From Amycolatopsis sp. 195334CR (lineage in GTDB: Bacteria > Actinomycetota > Actinomycetes > Mycobacteriales > Pseudonocardiaceae), in the NCBI RefSeq assembly GCF_017309385.1, contig NZ_JAFJMJ010000003.1:434001-498000 (forward strand): a stretch of 64,000 nt of DNA. Reading direction: 5' to 3'. Made by a program: the position numbers and the translations under genes. Of the stretch, positions 1 through 8,141 are shown piece by piece. The notes beneath the pieces are model-generated. The model was not told the DNA's origin and did no database searches. It was given only the letters and a program-made list of their open reading frames with translations. The number at the start of each line of letters is the position of its first letter. The first letter of the stretch is position 1.

Positions 1-903
1 CCGGCCGGTCCGGCGCGGGCCGAAGGACTCGGCGGCACCGCCACCGACGGCGTGATCTCGCGTTCGGTGCGGGACACCGCCGCCATGCTCGACGTGCTGG
101 CCGGCCCGACCTCGCTCTCGCCGTTCCTCGCCGCCGGTCCGGCGACGCCGTTCGCGGACGAGGTCGGCCGTGAACCGGGCCGGTTGCGCGTCGCGTTGTG
201 CACCGCCAGCTCGATCAACCCGGATCCGCACCCCGAAGCGGTGGCCGCCGCCCGCGCGGCCGGGGACCTGCTCGAAGAACTGGGCCACGAGGTGGTCGAA
301 CTGGAGTCGCAGCCGTTCGACGACGCCGCTCTGGCCAAGGACTTCCTGACCAGCTGGTTCGTCAGCTGCGCGCACGCGATGGCCGAGTGCAAGGCGGCCA
401 GCGGCGCCGGGGACGCGGCCTTCGAACTCGACACCCGCACGATGGCCGCGCTGGGCCGGGCGACCAACCCGGTCGACCTGGTGCGTGCCATCGAACGACG
501 GCACGAGCACACCCGGCGGCTCGCCGAGTTCCACGAGTCGTACGACTTCCTGCTCACCCCGTCCACCGCGACCCCGCCGCCGCGGATCGGCGCCTTCGAC
601 ACGCCGGAGCCGGTGCGCAAGCTGCAACGCGGCCTGCTCACCGCCGGGGCCGCGGGCCTGCTGCGGTTCACCCCGATCGTCGACCGGCTGATCCACGAGA
701 ACCTGAGCTGGGTGCCGTACACGCAGCTGGCGAACCTGACCGGCAGGCCGGCGATGAGCGTGCCGCTGCACTGGACCGCCGACGGCCTGCCGATCGGGGC
801 CCAGTTCGTCGGACGGCTCGGCGCCGACGGCGCGCTGCTGCGGCTGGCCGGGCAGCTGGAAAAGGCGCGGCCGTGGGTTGAACGACGTCCTACTCCGGTT
901 TAG
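1..903 (+). CDS. Amidase family protein, C-terminal part (5' end outside window)
   Basis: Open from the first base with no start in view, so the gene is cut by the window edge. The visible part begins near GLGGTATDGVISRSVRDTAA, the conserved stretch that follows the Ser-cisSer-Lys core of amidase-signature enzymes, and runs to the family's usual C-terminus (TGRPAMSVPLHW, then GLPIGAQFVGR). The catalytic residues lie upstream and cannot be checked. Related enzymes hydrolyse linear or cyclic amides in the cytoplasm (6-aminohexanoate-dimer hydrolase type); the true substrate cannot be told. It ends with TAG directly before a perfect palindrome. Confidence 0.85.
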   Translation, partial: PAGPARAEGLGGTATDGVISRSVRDTAAMLDVLAGPTSLSPFLAAGPATPFADEVGREPGRLRVALCTASSINPDPHPEAVAAARAAGDLLEELGHEVVELESQPFDDAALAKDFLTSWFVSCAHAMAECKAASGAGDAAFELDTRTMAALGRATNPVDLVRAIERRHEHTRRLAEFHESYDFLLTPSTATPPPRIGAFDTPEPVRKLQRGLLTAGAAGLLRFTPIVDRLIHENLSWVPYTQLANLTGRPAMSVPLHWTADGLPIGAQFVGRLGADGALLRLAGQLEKARPWVERRPTPV

Positions 904-919
904 CTAGAGAATTCTCTAG
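904..919. promoter_or_regulatory. Perfect 16-bp palindrome after the amidase
   Basis: CTAGAGAATTCTCTAG is a perfect palindrome starting on the base after the amidase stop codon. There is no loop and no T tract, so it looks more like a dimeric repressor site than a terminator. It lies about 100 bp upstream of the lipoprotein start at 1017. Function inferred. Confidence 0.45.
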
Positions 920-967
920 TCTTCCGCACTCGGCGACGATCGGCCCTTGTGGCGAATCGGGCGCCAA

Positions 968-991
968 CAATACTGGCGACCACCGGTATTG
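968..991. promoter_or_regulatory. Inverted repeat upstream of the family-3 binding lipoprotein
   Basis: Arms CAATACTGG (968-976) and CCGGTATTG (983-991) pair with one mismatch across 6 bp. The repeat sits 25 bp before the ATG at 1017, where an operator or activator site would act. No matching repeat was found elsewhere in the window. Confidence 0.3.
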
Positions 992-1016
992 GCGAGTCGG
1001 AAACGGAGCGCGGGAG

Positions 1017-1943
1017 ATGGCGGGCATTTTCGAAGTGCGCCGGCGGCGGCTGGCCACCGTGCTCGCCGCGATGGCGGCCGCGGTGACCGCTTGCGATCGC
1101 CCGGACACCGCAGGTCAAGCCGCTCCCCCACACCCGTTGACGTTGCTGGACCGGGCTCCGGTGGCCACTGACGCCGAGGTGGCCGCGTCGCCGACCGCGG
1201 CCACCATTCGCCGGCGCGGACAATTGATCGTCGGCGGCCAGCTCGATCTCCCGCTGCTTTCCGAGCGCAATTCGATCACCGGCGAAACCGAGGGTTTCGA
1301 CGCCACACTGGGAAAGTTGCTGGCGAAATACCTGCTCGGCGAATCGACGGTGAAAATCGTGACCGCGACGCCGGAAACCAAGGAAACCCTGCTGCAGGTC
1401 GGCACCGTGGACGCGGTCATCCGGATCTACACGATCACCCCGGAACGGGCGCAGAAGGTCGCCTTCGCCGGGCCGTACCTGCGCTCGGGACAGGCCATCG
1501 CCACGCTGGACCAGGAGCGGTCGATCGCCAAGCCCGCCGATCTCAACCACCGCCCGGTGGTCGCCGTGGCGGGCACCACCAGCGTGGACGCGCTGCGGGA
1601 GGTCGCGCCGAAGGCCAAGCTGGAAACCTTCGGCAGCACCAACGAATGCGTGCAGGCGCTGGAATCCGGGCGGGCCGTGGCCTACGTGCACGACCTGACC
1701 GCGCTGGCCGGGGCGGCCCGGCTCAACGACCGGATCCAGATCGTCGGCGAGCCGTTCACCAGCGAGCCCTACGGCATCGGCCTGCCGCGCGGGGACGCCG
1801 CGTTCAAGGAGTTCGTCAACGGCTGGCTGGACAAGATCGTCCGCTCCGGGCTGTGGGCCGAGCTGTGGCAGTCCACGCTCGGCACGGTGGTCACCGGTCC
1901 GCCGCCGGAACCACCGCAGCTCGGTTCGGTGCCGGGTTCCTAG
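1017..1943 (+). CDS. Family-3 (amino-acid type) ABC solute-binding lipoprotein
   Basis: 308 residues. An Arg-rich n-region (RRRR at 8-11), a hydrophobic stretch and VTAC with Cys26 form a lipoprotein signal. The mature part has the periplasmic-binding-protein family 3 fold signs: RRRGQLIVGGQLDLP, GFDATLGKLLAKYL, VDAVIRIYTITPERAQ, and a C-terminal YGIGLPRGDAAFKEFVNGWL as in GluB-type glutamate binders. No permease or ATPase gene is adjacent, so it either works with a distant transporter or serves a sensing role. The ATG at 1017 is used although the GGAG before it is very close. Convergent with the methyltransferase at 1940, overlapping it by 4 bp at the stops. Confidence 0.82.
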   Translation: MAGIFEVRRRRLATVLAAMAAAVTACDRPDTAGQAAPPHPLTLLDRAPVATDAEVAASPTAATIRRRGQLIVGGQLDLPLLSERNSITGETEGFDATLGKLLAKYLLGESTVKIVTATPETKETLLQVGTVDAVIRIYTITPERAQKVAFAGPYLRSGQAIATLDQERSIAKPADLNHRPVVAVAGTTSVDALREVAPKAKLETFGSTNECVQALESGRAVAYVHDLTALAGAARLNDRIQIVGEPFTSEPYGIGLPRGDAAFKEFVNGWLDKIVRSGLWAELWQSTLGTVVTGPPPEPPQLGSVPGS

Positions 1944-2767
1944 GCGCCCCAGAGGTCCACGGCGATGTCACCGGTCTGCTCGCTGAACAGGCCGCTCGGG
2001 CTGGTGCGGTGCAACAACTCCCGCAGATCGGCCTCGAAGGCCAGGCGGCCGTCACCGAACAGGTGCGGGGTCGAACTGGACAGCGAGTACACCGCGGCGA
2101 CCAGGTCCTCGGTCACCCGGGTGACCACGCGGCCCGGCACTTCGACGCGCGCCGGACCGGTGAACCCCGCGGCGCGGTAGATCTCCGACTCACCGTCGAG
2201 CGTGCCGTCCGGCAGCTGCCCCTGACCCGCGCGCCGCACCGGGCCGAGGTATTCGCGCACCAGCTCGGTGATCTCGGTGTGCGGCGGACGCGGGTACGGG
2301 AGCGGATCCGGCGAGGTGGTGCCGTGGCTGGTCCTGGCGTGGACGTGCGCGCAGGTACCACCGGGGTTGAGCATGCCGCGCACCGCCGCGGCCACCTTCG
2401 GCCGGTCCATCCAGTGGAAGGACTGGGCGAAGGTGACCAGGTCGAACCGGCCGAGCCCGGCGGGCAACTCCTCCGCGCGCAGGTGCACCCACTTCGCGTC
2501 GCGCACCCCGGCCGCATCCGCGCGGCGACCGGCTTCGGCGAGCATCTCCCGGTCCGCGTCGACGCCGACCACCTCACGGAAGTGCCGGGCCAGCACCAGG
2601 GTCAGCGAACCGGGGCCGCACCCGACGTCGAGCAGGCGGCCGGAACCGTCCAGCCCCAGCGCGGTGGCGATCGCCTCGGCGAGGGCGGCCGGGTAGGCCA
2701 AGCGCCCGCGCGCGTAGTACGCGGCACTCCCGGAATACAGCGACGGATCCCATTCCCAGCCCACCAC
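1940..2767 (-). CDS. Class I SAM-dependent methyltransferase
   Basis: About 275 residues from the GTG at 2767. Motif I is LLDVGCGPGSLTLVLARHF, followed by an acidic VGVDADREML, the SAM ribose-binding segment, and FAQSFHWMD as motif III/IV. This matches ubiquinone/menaquinone-type small-molecule methyltransferases; substrate unknown. I chose GTG 2767 because it lies 7 bp after the stop of the upstream imine-reductase-like gene, whereas longer starts would run into that gene. The tight spacing suggests cotranscription. Confidence 0.8.
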   Translation of the reverse strand: MVGWEWDPSLYSGSAAYYARGRLAYPAALAEAIATALGLDGSGRLLDVGCGPGSLTLVLARHFREVVGVDADREMLAEAGRRADAAGVRDAKWVHLRAEELPAGLGRFDLVTFAQSFHWMDRPKVAAAVRGMLNPGGTCAHVHARTSHGTTSPDPLPYPRPPHTEITELVREYLGPVRRAGQGQLPDGTLDGESEIYRAAGFTGPARVEVPGRVVTRVTEDLVAAVYSLSSSTPHLFGDGRLAFEADLRELLHRTSPSGLFSEQTGDIAVDLWGA

Positions 2768-2774
2768 CCCGAGA

Positions 2775-3527
2775 CTACGGCTTGACCGGCTCCCGGATGA
2801 CCTCGACCAGGCTGGCGAAGCTGTCCGCACCGTGGCCCGCGTCGATCGCGCGCCGGGTCAGCGTGCGCACGGTGGTGGCGAGCGTGTCGTCGAGGCCGAG
2901 TTCCCTGGTGGTGTCGACGAGGTGGTCCATCAGCGGCGCGTCGAGTTCCAGCCATTCGCCGTCGCCGGGGTACCGCCGCCGGTCGAGCTGACCGGCGTAG
3001 TCGGTGACGACCTCGCTGACCGTTCCGGCGAGCCAGCCGGTGAGCATCGGGGCCACCTCGGCCGCGCGCACCCCGGCGGTGCCCAGCAGCGCGGCGGTCT
3101 GCACGAAGCCGGCGAGCGTGGCCCAGGCGAGGTTGAGCAGCGCGAGGTCGTAGAGCGCGGCGGTACCGGGATCGGGACCGAGGTACACGGTCTTGCCGAA
3201 GACCGCGAGCCGTTCGCGGTGCCGCTCGAAGACCTCCTCCGATCCACTGTAGACAATCACCGTCGCGGGATCGCCCACGTGCTCGGGATGTGCCATCAGC
3301 GCGCCGTCGAGGTACCGGCCGCGCCTGGCCAGTCCACGCGCTTGCGCGCTGGTGCCCGAGGTCAGGTTGACCACGTCCAGACCGGTGGGCTGACCGGCGA
3401 GCGCGGCTTCGGCGGCGGCGTAGTCGTCGGCGCACAGCAGCACCAGGTCGTGCGCTCCGGCGGGGGCGGTGGCGAGCGCGTCCCGCAGCGCCTGTGCGCG
3501 CGGGCCGTCGCCGATCACGATGTCCAT
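2775..3527 (-). CDS. Shortened imine reductase / 3-hydroxyisobutyrate dehydrogenase-like protein
   Basis: 250 residues, shorter than the roughly 290 usual for imine reductases. The C-terminal helical domain is clear (ALYDLALLNLAWATLAGF, RRYPGDGEWLELDAPLMDHL, AIDAGHGADSFASLVEVI). The N-terminus starts a dinucleotide fold (MDIVIGDGPRAQALRDAL) but then jumps straight to DLVLLCADDYAA. The segment between, which normally carries strand 2 and the NADPH phosphate-binding loop, is missing. It may therefore bind cofactor differently or be non-catalytic. A repeat array that looks like a TetR operator lies between it and the TetR gene at 3567. Confidence 0.75.
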   Translation of the reverse strand: MDIVIGDGPRAQALRDALATAPAGAHDLVLLCADDYAAAEAALAGQPTGLDVVNLTSGTSAQARGLARRGRYLDGALMAHPEHVGDPATVIVYSGSEEVFERHRERLAVFGKTVYLGPDPGTAALYDLALLNLAWATLAGFVQTAALLGTAGVRAAEVAPMLTGWLAGTVSEVVTDYAGQLDRRRYPGDGEWLELDAPLMDHLVDTTRELGLDDTLATTVRTLTRRAIDAGHGADSFASLVEVIREPVKP

Positions 3528-3534
3528 GCCCGCG

Positions 3535-3567
3535 AACCTACACTATGTAACCTACAAAATGTAGGTT
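3535..3567. promoter_or_regulatory. Operator-like repeat array between TetR gene and imine-reductase-like gene
   Basis: AACCTACA occurs at 3535-3542 and 3549-3556, and its inverse TGTAGGTT at 3560-3567, making a perfect 8-bp inverted repeat with a 3-bp spacer. Overlapping it, TACACTATGTA (3539-3549) is a second repeat with the same 3-bp spacer. The array sits just before the start at 3527 and touches the TetR stop codon. It is a good candidate for the binding site of the adjacent TetR protein. Confidence 0.6.
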
Positions 3568-4136
3568 CACTGCGGCAGCACGCCGAGCACCACCGCGACC
3601 GCGGTGGAAACGGCCTTGGCGCGGGAGATCCGCCCGGCCAGCGCCGCCGCGGCCAGTCCGTCGAGCGCACTGTGGATCGCGATCAGCGCGGCCCGGTCGC
3701 GGCGGCGGGAAAGCTCGGCGTGCGGCCGGAACGCGCGCTCGAACTCGTCGAGGTAGACCGCCTGCGACTCGTCGCGGAAGGCACGGGTCTCTTCCGTGGC
3801 GGCCAGCGCCGCGCCCACTTCGGCGCACCCGGCGCCCTCCGCGAGCACGGCGTCGACGTACGCGGTGGCCAGACCGCGCGCGACCTCCTCCAGCGAGGCA
3901 CCGGCCACCGCGGCACGCATCCGCTCGATCAGCCGCTGGTCGAAATCGCGGTACATCGCCATCAGCAGCCCTTCGCGGGTGCCGAAGTGCTCGTAGACCA
4001 CCGGCCGCGTCACCCCCGCCGCCTCGGCGAGGGTGACCAGGGTCAGCGCGGCCGTGCCCCGCGCCCCGCTGAGTTCGAAGGCGCGGTCGAGCAGGAACCG
4101 GCGGCGGTCCGCCTTGGCCATCCGGGTCGCGGTCAT
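3567..4136 (-). CDS. TetR/AcrR family transcriptional regulator
   Basis: 189 residues from ATG 4136. The N-terminal helix-turn-helix is typical: LTLVTLAEAAGVTRPVVYEHF, then GTREGLLMAMYRDFD leading to the ligand-binding helices. The start overlaps the permease stop as ATGA (4133-4136), indicating translational coupling, so the regulator is the last gene of the siderophore operon. The repeat array just downstream suggests it controls the imine-reductase-like and methyltransferase genes. Ligand unknown. Confidence 0.88.
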   Translation of the reverse strand: MTATRMAKADRRRFLLDRAFELSGARGTAALTLVTLAEAAGVTRPVVYEHFGTREGLLMAMYRDFDQRLIERMRAAVAGASLEEVARGLATAYVDAVLAEGAGCAEVGAALAATEETRAFRDESQAVYLDEFERAFRPHAELSRRRDRAALIAIHSALDGLAAAALAGRISRAKAVSTAVAVVLGVLPQ

Positions 4137-6196
4137 CCCCGCAGGGTAGTGGCGGCCCGCGACCGCTGGAGCAGCCAGACGAAGTACGGCACGCCGATCA
4201 GCGCGGTCATCAGCCCGGCGGGCAGCTGGGCCGGCGCGATCACCGTGCGGCCCACCGTGTCCGCGAGTCCGACCAGCAACGCGCCGAGCAACGCCGCCAC
4301 CGGCAGCACCCTCGCGTGCCGCCGTCCGACGATCGCGCGGGCCGCGTGCGGGGCGACCAGGCCGACGAAGGCGATCACGCCGATCCCGGCGACCGCGCTG
4401 CCGGTCAGCAGCACCGCGCCGACGAGCAGCAGCAACCGCGACCGCGGCACCGGTACGCCCAGCACGCGCGGGGTCTCGTCGTCCAGCGAGATCAGGTCCA
4501 GCTCTCCGCGCGCACGGACCAGCAACGGGACGACCAGCAGGATCGCCAGCGCCATCGGCACCAGGTGCGCGAACGAACGCCCGTAGGTCGACCCGCCGAG
4601 CCAGGTCAGCGCCTTCGCCTCGTTCCACGGATCGGACAGCGTGATCAGCAGGGTCACCAGCGCCTGGGTCGCGGCCTGCATGCCGAACCCGATCAGCACC
4701 AGCCGTTCGCTGGCCAGCCCGCCCCTGGCGGCGAGCGCGAACACCACCGCCATGGCCACGGCCGCGCCGATGCCGGCGAACCCGGCCTGTGTCCAGAAGC
4801 CGACGCCCGACACCAGGGTGATCACGGTGACCGCGCCGAGCCCGGCGCCGCCGGACACGCCGATGACGCCCGGTTCCGCCAGCGGGTTGCGTGCCACCGC
4901 TTGGACCACCGCGCCCGCCAGCGCGAGCGAGGCACCGGCGAGGAAGGAGGCGGCCACCCGCGGCGCCCGGTTTTCCATCACCCCGCTGACCAGCGGGCCG
5001 GCCTGCCCGGTCACCCAGTTGACCACGTCGCCGAGCAGCAGTTTGGTATCGCCCAGCAGGATCGAGCCGACCAGCGCGGCGAACGCCACGACGACCAGCA
5101 CCCCGAGGATCACGCGGTAGCGCAGGCCGGACACCCCGACCCGCGCGTGCGCCGAAGGTGGTTCGGCCGCCGTGGTGGCGACCCGGATGTTGCGCGCCAG
5201 CACCATCAGGAACACCGCGCCGAGCACCGTGGTCACCACGCCGGTGGGCACTTCGAGGGCGCCCTGCGAGCCGATCAGCGCGCGCATCAGCACGTCCGCG
5301 CCGAGCAGCAGGGCCACGCCCATCGCCGCGGACACCGGGAGCAGTGCCGCGTGCCGGTGCAGTCCGGGCACCACGTTCGACAGCAACCGGACCAGCGCGG
5401 GCGCGGCGAGCCCGACGAAGCCGATCGGCCCGGCGATGGTCACCGCGGTGGCCGCCAGCAGCACGGCCAGCGCGATGGTGGCGAACCGGATCCGTCCCAC
5501 GTGGACACCGAGCGTCCGCGCGTGGTCGTCACCGAGGTACATCAGATCCAACCGGCGCGACAGCAGGAGCAGCAGGAGCAGTGCCGCGCCGACGACCGGC
5601 CCGAGCGTGCGGACGCCGTCGAGCCCGTTCTGCCCGAGCGAACCCGCACCCCAGGCGAACAGGCCGCGGGTCTCCTCCGAGAACAACAGCAGGAGCACGC
5701 GGGTCGCCGAGATCATCGCGAGCGCGATCGCGGTACCGGCCAGCACCAGCCGGACGATCCCCTGCCCGCCGGTCCCCGCCAGTGTGAGCACCAGCAGCGC
5801 CGCGCCCAGCCCGCCCGCGAACGCCACCCCGGCCGCGCCCAGCAGCGGGAGCGAGAGGCCCACCGCCGCCACCGCGACGATGGCCAGGTGCGCCCCGGCG
5901 TCCACGGCGAGCGTGTCCGGTGACGCGATCACGTTGCGCGCCACCGATTGCAGCGCCGCGCCCGAAACCCCGAGCGCGACGCCGACCACGAGTGCCGCGG
6001 CCAGTCGCGGCAGCCTCGATTCGAGCACAACAGCCGCGGTGTCCTCGGATTCGGCGCCGAAGACCAGCCGCAGCACGTCCCACGGATCCAGGTTCGCCGT
6101 GCCCTGCGTGAGGTGCACCGCCGAGCCCAGCGCGACGAGCACGCCGAGGCCGACCACGAGCAGGGCGAGCCTGGACCGCCCGAGCGTCTTTTCCAC
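4133..6196 (-). CDS. Double-length iron-siderophore ABC permease (two FecCD domains fused)
   Basis: 687 residues, twice the size of a single FecCD permease, with about 20 predicted membrane segments. Both halves carry the family features: ALQSVARNVIASPDTLAVD and GPIGFVGLAAPALVR in the first, and AVVQAVARNPLAEPGVIGV and VIAFVGLVAPHAARAI in the second. This is the FhuB arrangement, in which one chain forms the whole channel. It lies 12 bp after the binding-protein gene and is coupled to the TetR gene. Role: moving ferric siderophore across the membrane with the ATPase at 7226. Confidence 0.93.
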   Translation of the reverse strand: MEKTLGRSRLALLVVGLGVLVALGSAVHLTQGTANLDPWDVLRLVFGAESEDTAAVVLESRLPRLAAALVVGVALGVSGAALQSVARNVIASPDTLAVDAGAHLAIVAVAAVGLSLPLLGAAGVAFAGGLGAALLVLTLAGTGGQGIVRLVLAGTAIALAMISATRVLLLLFSEETRGLFAWGAGSLGQNGLDGVRTLGPVVGAALLLLLLLSRRLDLMYLGDDHARTLGVHVGRIRFATIALAVLLAATAVTIAGPIGFVGLAAPALVRLLSNVVPGLHRHAALLPVSAAMGVALLLGADVLMRALIGSQGALEVPTGVVTTVLGAVFLMVLARNIRVATTAAEPPSAHARVGVSGLRYRVILGVLVVVAFAALVGSILLGDTKLLLGDVVNWVTGQAGPLVSGVMENRAPRVAASFLAGASLALAGAVVQAVARNPLAEPGVIGVSGGAGLGAVTVITLVSGVGFWTQAGFAGIGAAVAMAVVFALAARGGLASERLVLIGFGMQAATQALVTLLITLSDPWNEAKALTWLGGSTYGRSFAHLVPMALAILLVVPLLVRARGELDLISLDDETPRVLGVPVPRSRLLLLVGAVLLTGSAVAGIGVIAFVGLVAPHAARAIVGRRHARVLPVAALLGALLVGLADTVGRTVIAPAQLPAGLMTALIGVPYFVWLLQRSRAATTLRG

Positions 6197-6208
6197 CGTG
6201 TGCGCGGG

Positions 6209-7189
6209 TTACGACTTCAGCGCGTTGACCGCGGCGTCGACGTACTGCTCCATCGACTTCGGCCCGCCGAACATCCACAGCGAACTCGGCAGCTTGCGCA
6301 CCTTGCCGCTGACCACGAACGGCAGCTTCTGCCAGATCGCGTTGCCGGCCAGCTCGTCGGCGTAGGCGTCACCGAAGGTGTCGTTGGCCATGTACCAGAA
6401 GTGCACGTCGGGGAGCTGGGTCAGCCCTTCCACATCGGCCTGCGCGAGCCCGTAGACCGCGTCGCCCGGCATCGTCCACGGGTTGGTCAGGCCGAGCCGC
6501 TCGAACACCGCGGGCACCAGCGCGCCCTTCGCGAACGGCCGGATGCTGACCGTGCCGGAGGTGACGTAGGAGTCGGAGAAGGCGACCGGCTGCCCGGCCG
6601 CGCCCGCCTGCTCGACGGCCGCCTTGCCCTCGGCGATCTTGTTGTCGAACTCGGTCCGCAGCTGCGCGGCCTTGGCCTCGGTCCCGGTCGCCTTCGCGAG
6701 CAGGTCCACGTTGGCGAACATCGCGCCGATCGGGTCCTTGACGTCCCCGCCGGCCAGCACCACCACCGGGATCTTCGCCTCGATCTGCTCCAGCGCGCCC
6801 TCGGTGAGGCTGTCGGTGACCACCACGAGGTCGAGGTCCAGCGAGCCGAGCGTGTCGATGCTGGGCTCACCGCGGGTGCCGATGTCCTTCGGGGTGCCGT
6901 CGAGCGGAGCCGCGCTCACCCACTGGCCGTAGCCCTGGATGTCGGACACCGCGGTCGGCATGACCCCGAGCGAAACCAGGTGCTCCACCGCGTTCCACTC
7001 GGTGGCCGCGACCCGCTTGGCCGGCGCGTCGAGGCGGACCTCCTTGCCGCGGGAGTCGACCACGGTGACCGGGGCCCCGGCCGCGGCCGTTTCCCCGGTG
7101 GTGTTCTGGGGATCCTCGGTGGTGCCGCAGCCACCGGCGAACACCATGGCGGCCGCCGACAGCGCGAGGAACGCACGGAACTTGCGCAT
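6209..7189 (-). CDS. Iron-siderophore ABC transporter substrate-binding lipoprotein
   Basis: 326 residues with a lipoprotein signal ending VFAGGC (Cys21). The mature protein has the FhuD/FepB-type cluster III features: PAKRVAATEWNAVEHLVSLG near the N-terminus, GEPSIDTLGSLDLDLVVV in the middle, a long connecting helix, and a final MEQYVDAAVNAL. A good ribosome site (AGGAG) precedes the ATG at 7189. It is the second gene of the operon, between ATPase and permease, and captures ferric siderophore outside the membrane. Confidence 0.92.
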   Translation of the reverse strand: MRKFRAFLALSAAAMVFAGGCGTTEDPQNTTGETAAAGAPVTVVDSRGKEVRLDAPAKRVAATEWNAVEHLVSLGVMPTAVSDIQGYGQWVSAAPLDGTPKDIGTRGEPSIDTLGSLDLDLVVVTDSLTEGALEQIEAKIPVVVLAGGDVKDPIGAMFANVDLLAKATGTEAKAAQLRTEFDNKIAEGKAAVEQAGAAGQPVAFSDSYVTSGTVSIRPFAKGALVPAVFERLGLTNPWTMPGDAVYGLAQADVEGLTQLPDVHFWYMANDTFGDAYADELAGNAIWQKLPFVVSGKVRKLPSSLWMFGGPKSMEQYVDAAVNALKS

Positions 7190-7225
7190 TTGTCTCCTAC
7201 TCGATGGTTCGACCGGGCAAGCCGG

Positions 7226-8062
7226 TCAGGCCGGGGCGGCGGGCACGCCCGCGCCGTTGAACCGGCCGATGGCCCGGGTGCGGATCCGTCCGTCCGGGTC
7301 GGTTTCGACCTCCACCCGGATGCCGTAGGCCCGGGTGAGGTTCGTTTCGGTGAGCACCTCGCCGGGGCTGCCCTCGGCGGTGACGCGGCCGTCCTCGATC
7401 AGCAGCAGGCGGTCGGCGATGGCGGCGGCCTGGTCGAGGTCGTGCAGCACCACCCCGACGCCGACGCCGTGCTCGTCGGCGAGGTCGCGGACCATGTCCA
7501 GGATCTCCACCTGGTACCGCAGGTCGAGGAAGGTGGTCGGCTCGTCGAGCAGCAGCAGCGAGGTGTCCTGGGCGAGGCAGCTGGCCAGCCAGACGCGCTG
7601 GCCCTGACCGCCGGACAGCGCCTGGACCGGGCGGCCGGCGATGGCGGCCAGCCCGGTCAGCCGGAGGGCGCGCTCCACCGCGGCCGGGCCGCCGGGATCG
7701 CGGCCGCCCCAGCGGGTGCGGTGCGGGTGCCTGCCGAATTCGACCAGCTCCCGCACCGACAGCCCGCCGGGTGTGGTGCGGTGCTGCGAGAGCAGCGTGA
7801 TGCGGCGCGCGAGTTCCCTGGTGGACAGCGCGCGCAGTTCGGCGCCGTCGTCGAAGGTGACCCCGCCCGCGGCCGGGTCGTGCAACCGGGCCAGCGCGCG
7901 CAGCAAGGTGGACTTGCCGCTGCCGTTGGGCCCGATCAGCGCGGTGACCATCCCGGCGCCCACGGTGACGGAAGCGGCGCGCACCACGACTTCCCGCCCG
8001 TAGGCGACGTCGATCTCGTGCGCGGAGACGCCGGTGGCGGCGCGGGGCGGGGTGTCGGACAC
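7226..8062 (-). CDS. Iron-siderophore ABC transporter ATP-binding protein
   Basis: About 278 residues. Walker A GPNGSGKST, signature ALSGGQGQRVWLAS, Walker B LLLLDEPTTFLD and the H-loop VVLHD are all present, as in FepC/FhuC. I picked GTG 8062 because a -10 box (TTTAAT, minus strand 8077-8072) sits so close that the transcript should begin at or near this codon, with no room for a Shine-Dalgarno. GTG 8071 is the alternative. First gene of the uptake operon and under iron-box control. Confidence 0.9.
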   Translation of the reverse strand: MSDTPPRAATGVSAHEIDVAYGREVVVRAASVTVGAGMVTALIGPNGSGKSTLLRALARLHDPAAGGVTFDDGAELRALSTRELARRITLLSQHRTTPGGLSVRELVEFGRHPHRTRWGGRDPGGPAAVERALRLTGLAAIAGRPVQALSGGQGQRVWLASCLAQDTSLLLLDEPTTFLDLRYQVEILDMVRDLADEHGVGVGVVLHDLDQAAAIADRLLLIEDGRVTAEGSPGEVLTETNLTRAYGIRVEVETDPDGRIRTRAIGRFNGAGVPAAPA

Positions 8063-8071
8063 GAGCCACAC

Positions 8072-8099
8072 ATTAAAGAGAGGCTTACCTAACTCGCAA
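8072..8099 (-). promoter_or_regulatory. Promoter with overlapping iron box (DmdR/IdeR type)
   Basis: On the minus strand -35 TTGCGA (8099-8094), 16-bp spacer, -10 TTTAAT (8077-8072). The plus-strand 19-mer at 8074-8092 matches the actinobacterial iron box TTAGGTTAGGCTAACCTAA at 14 of 19 positions by my count, and it covers the spacer and most of the -10 box. An iron-loaded DmdR1/IdeR repressor bound there would block transcription, fitting the siderophore genes downstream. Confidence 0.75.
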
Positions 8100-8100
8100 G

Positions 8101-8126
8101 ACCGAGTGTCGACCAGCACACTCGGT
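8101..8126 (-). terminator. Hairpin between FMN reductase and siderophore operon
   Basis: ACCGAGTGT (8101-8109) pairs perfectly with ACACTCGGT (8118-8126) around an 8-nt loop. It lies 16 bp past the FMN reductase stop and just before the iron-box promoter. No T tract, as is common in GC-rich actinomycetes. Confidence 0.5.
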
Positions 8127-8141
8127 GTCCTCTGTGGAGGG

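Noticed and set aside
4316..5923. Antisense frame of 535 residues across the siderophore permease
   Set aside because: Composition is an Arg/His/Gln-rich shadow of hydrophobic codons; the permease on the other strand is clear.
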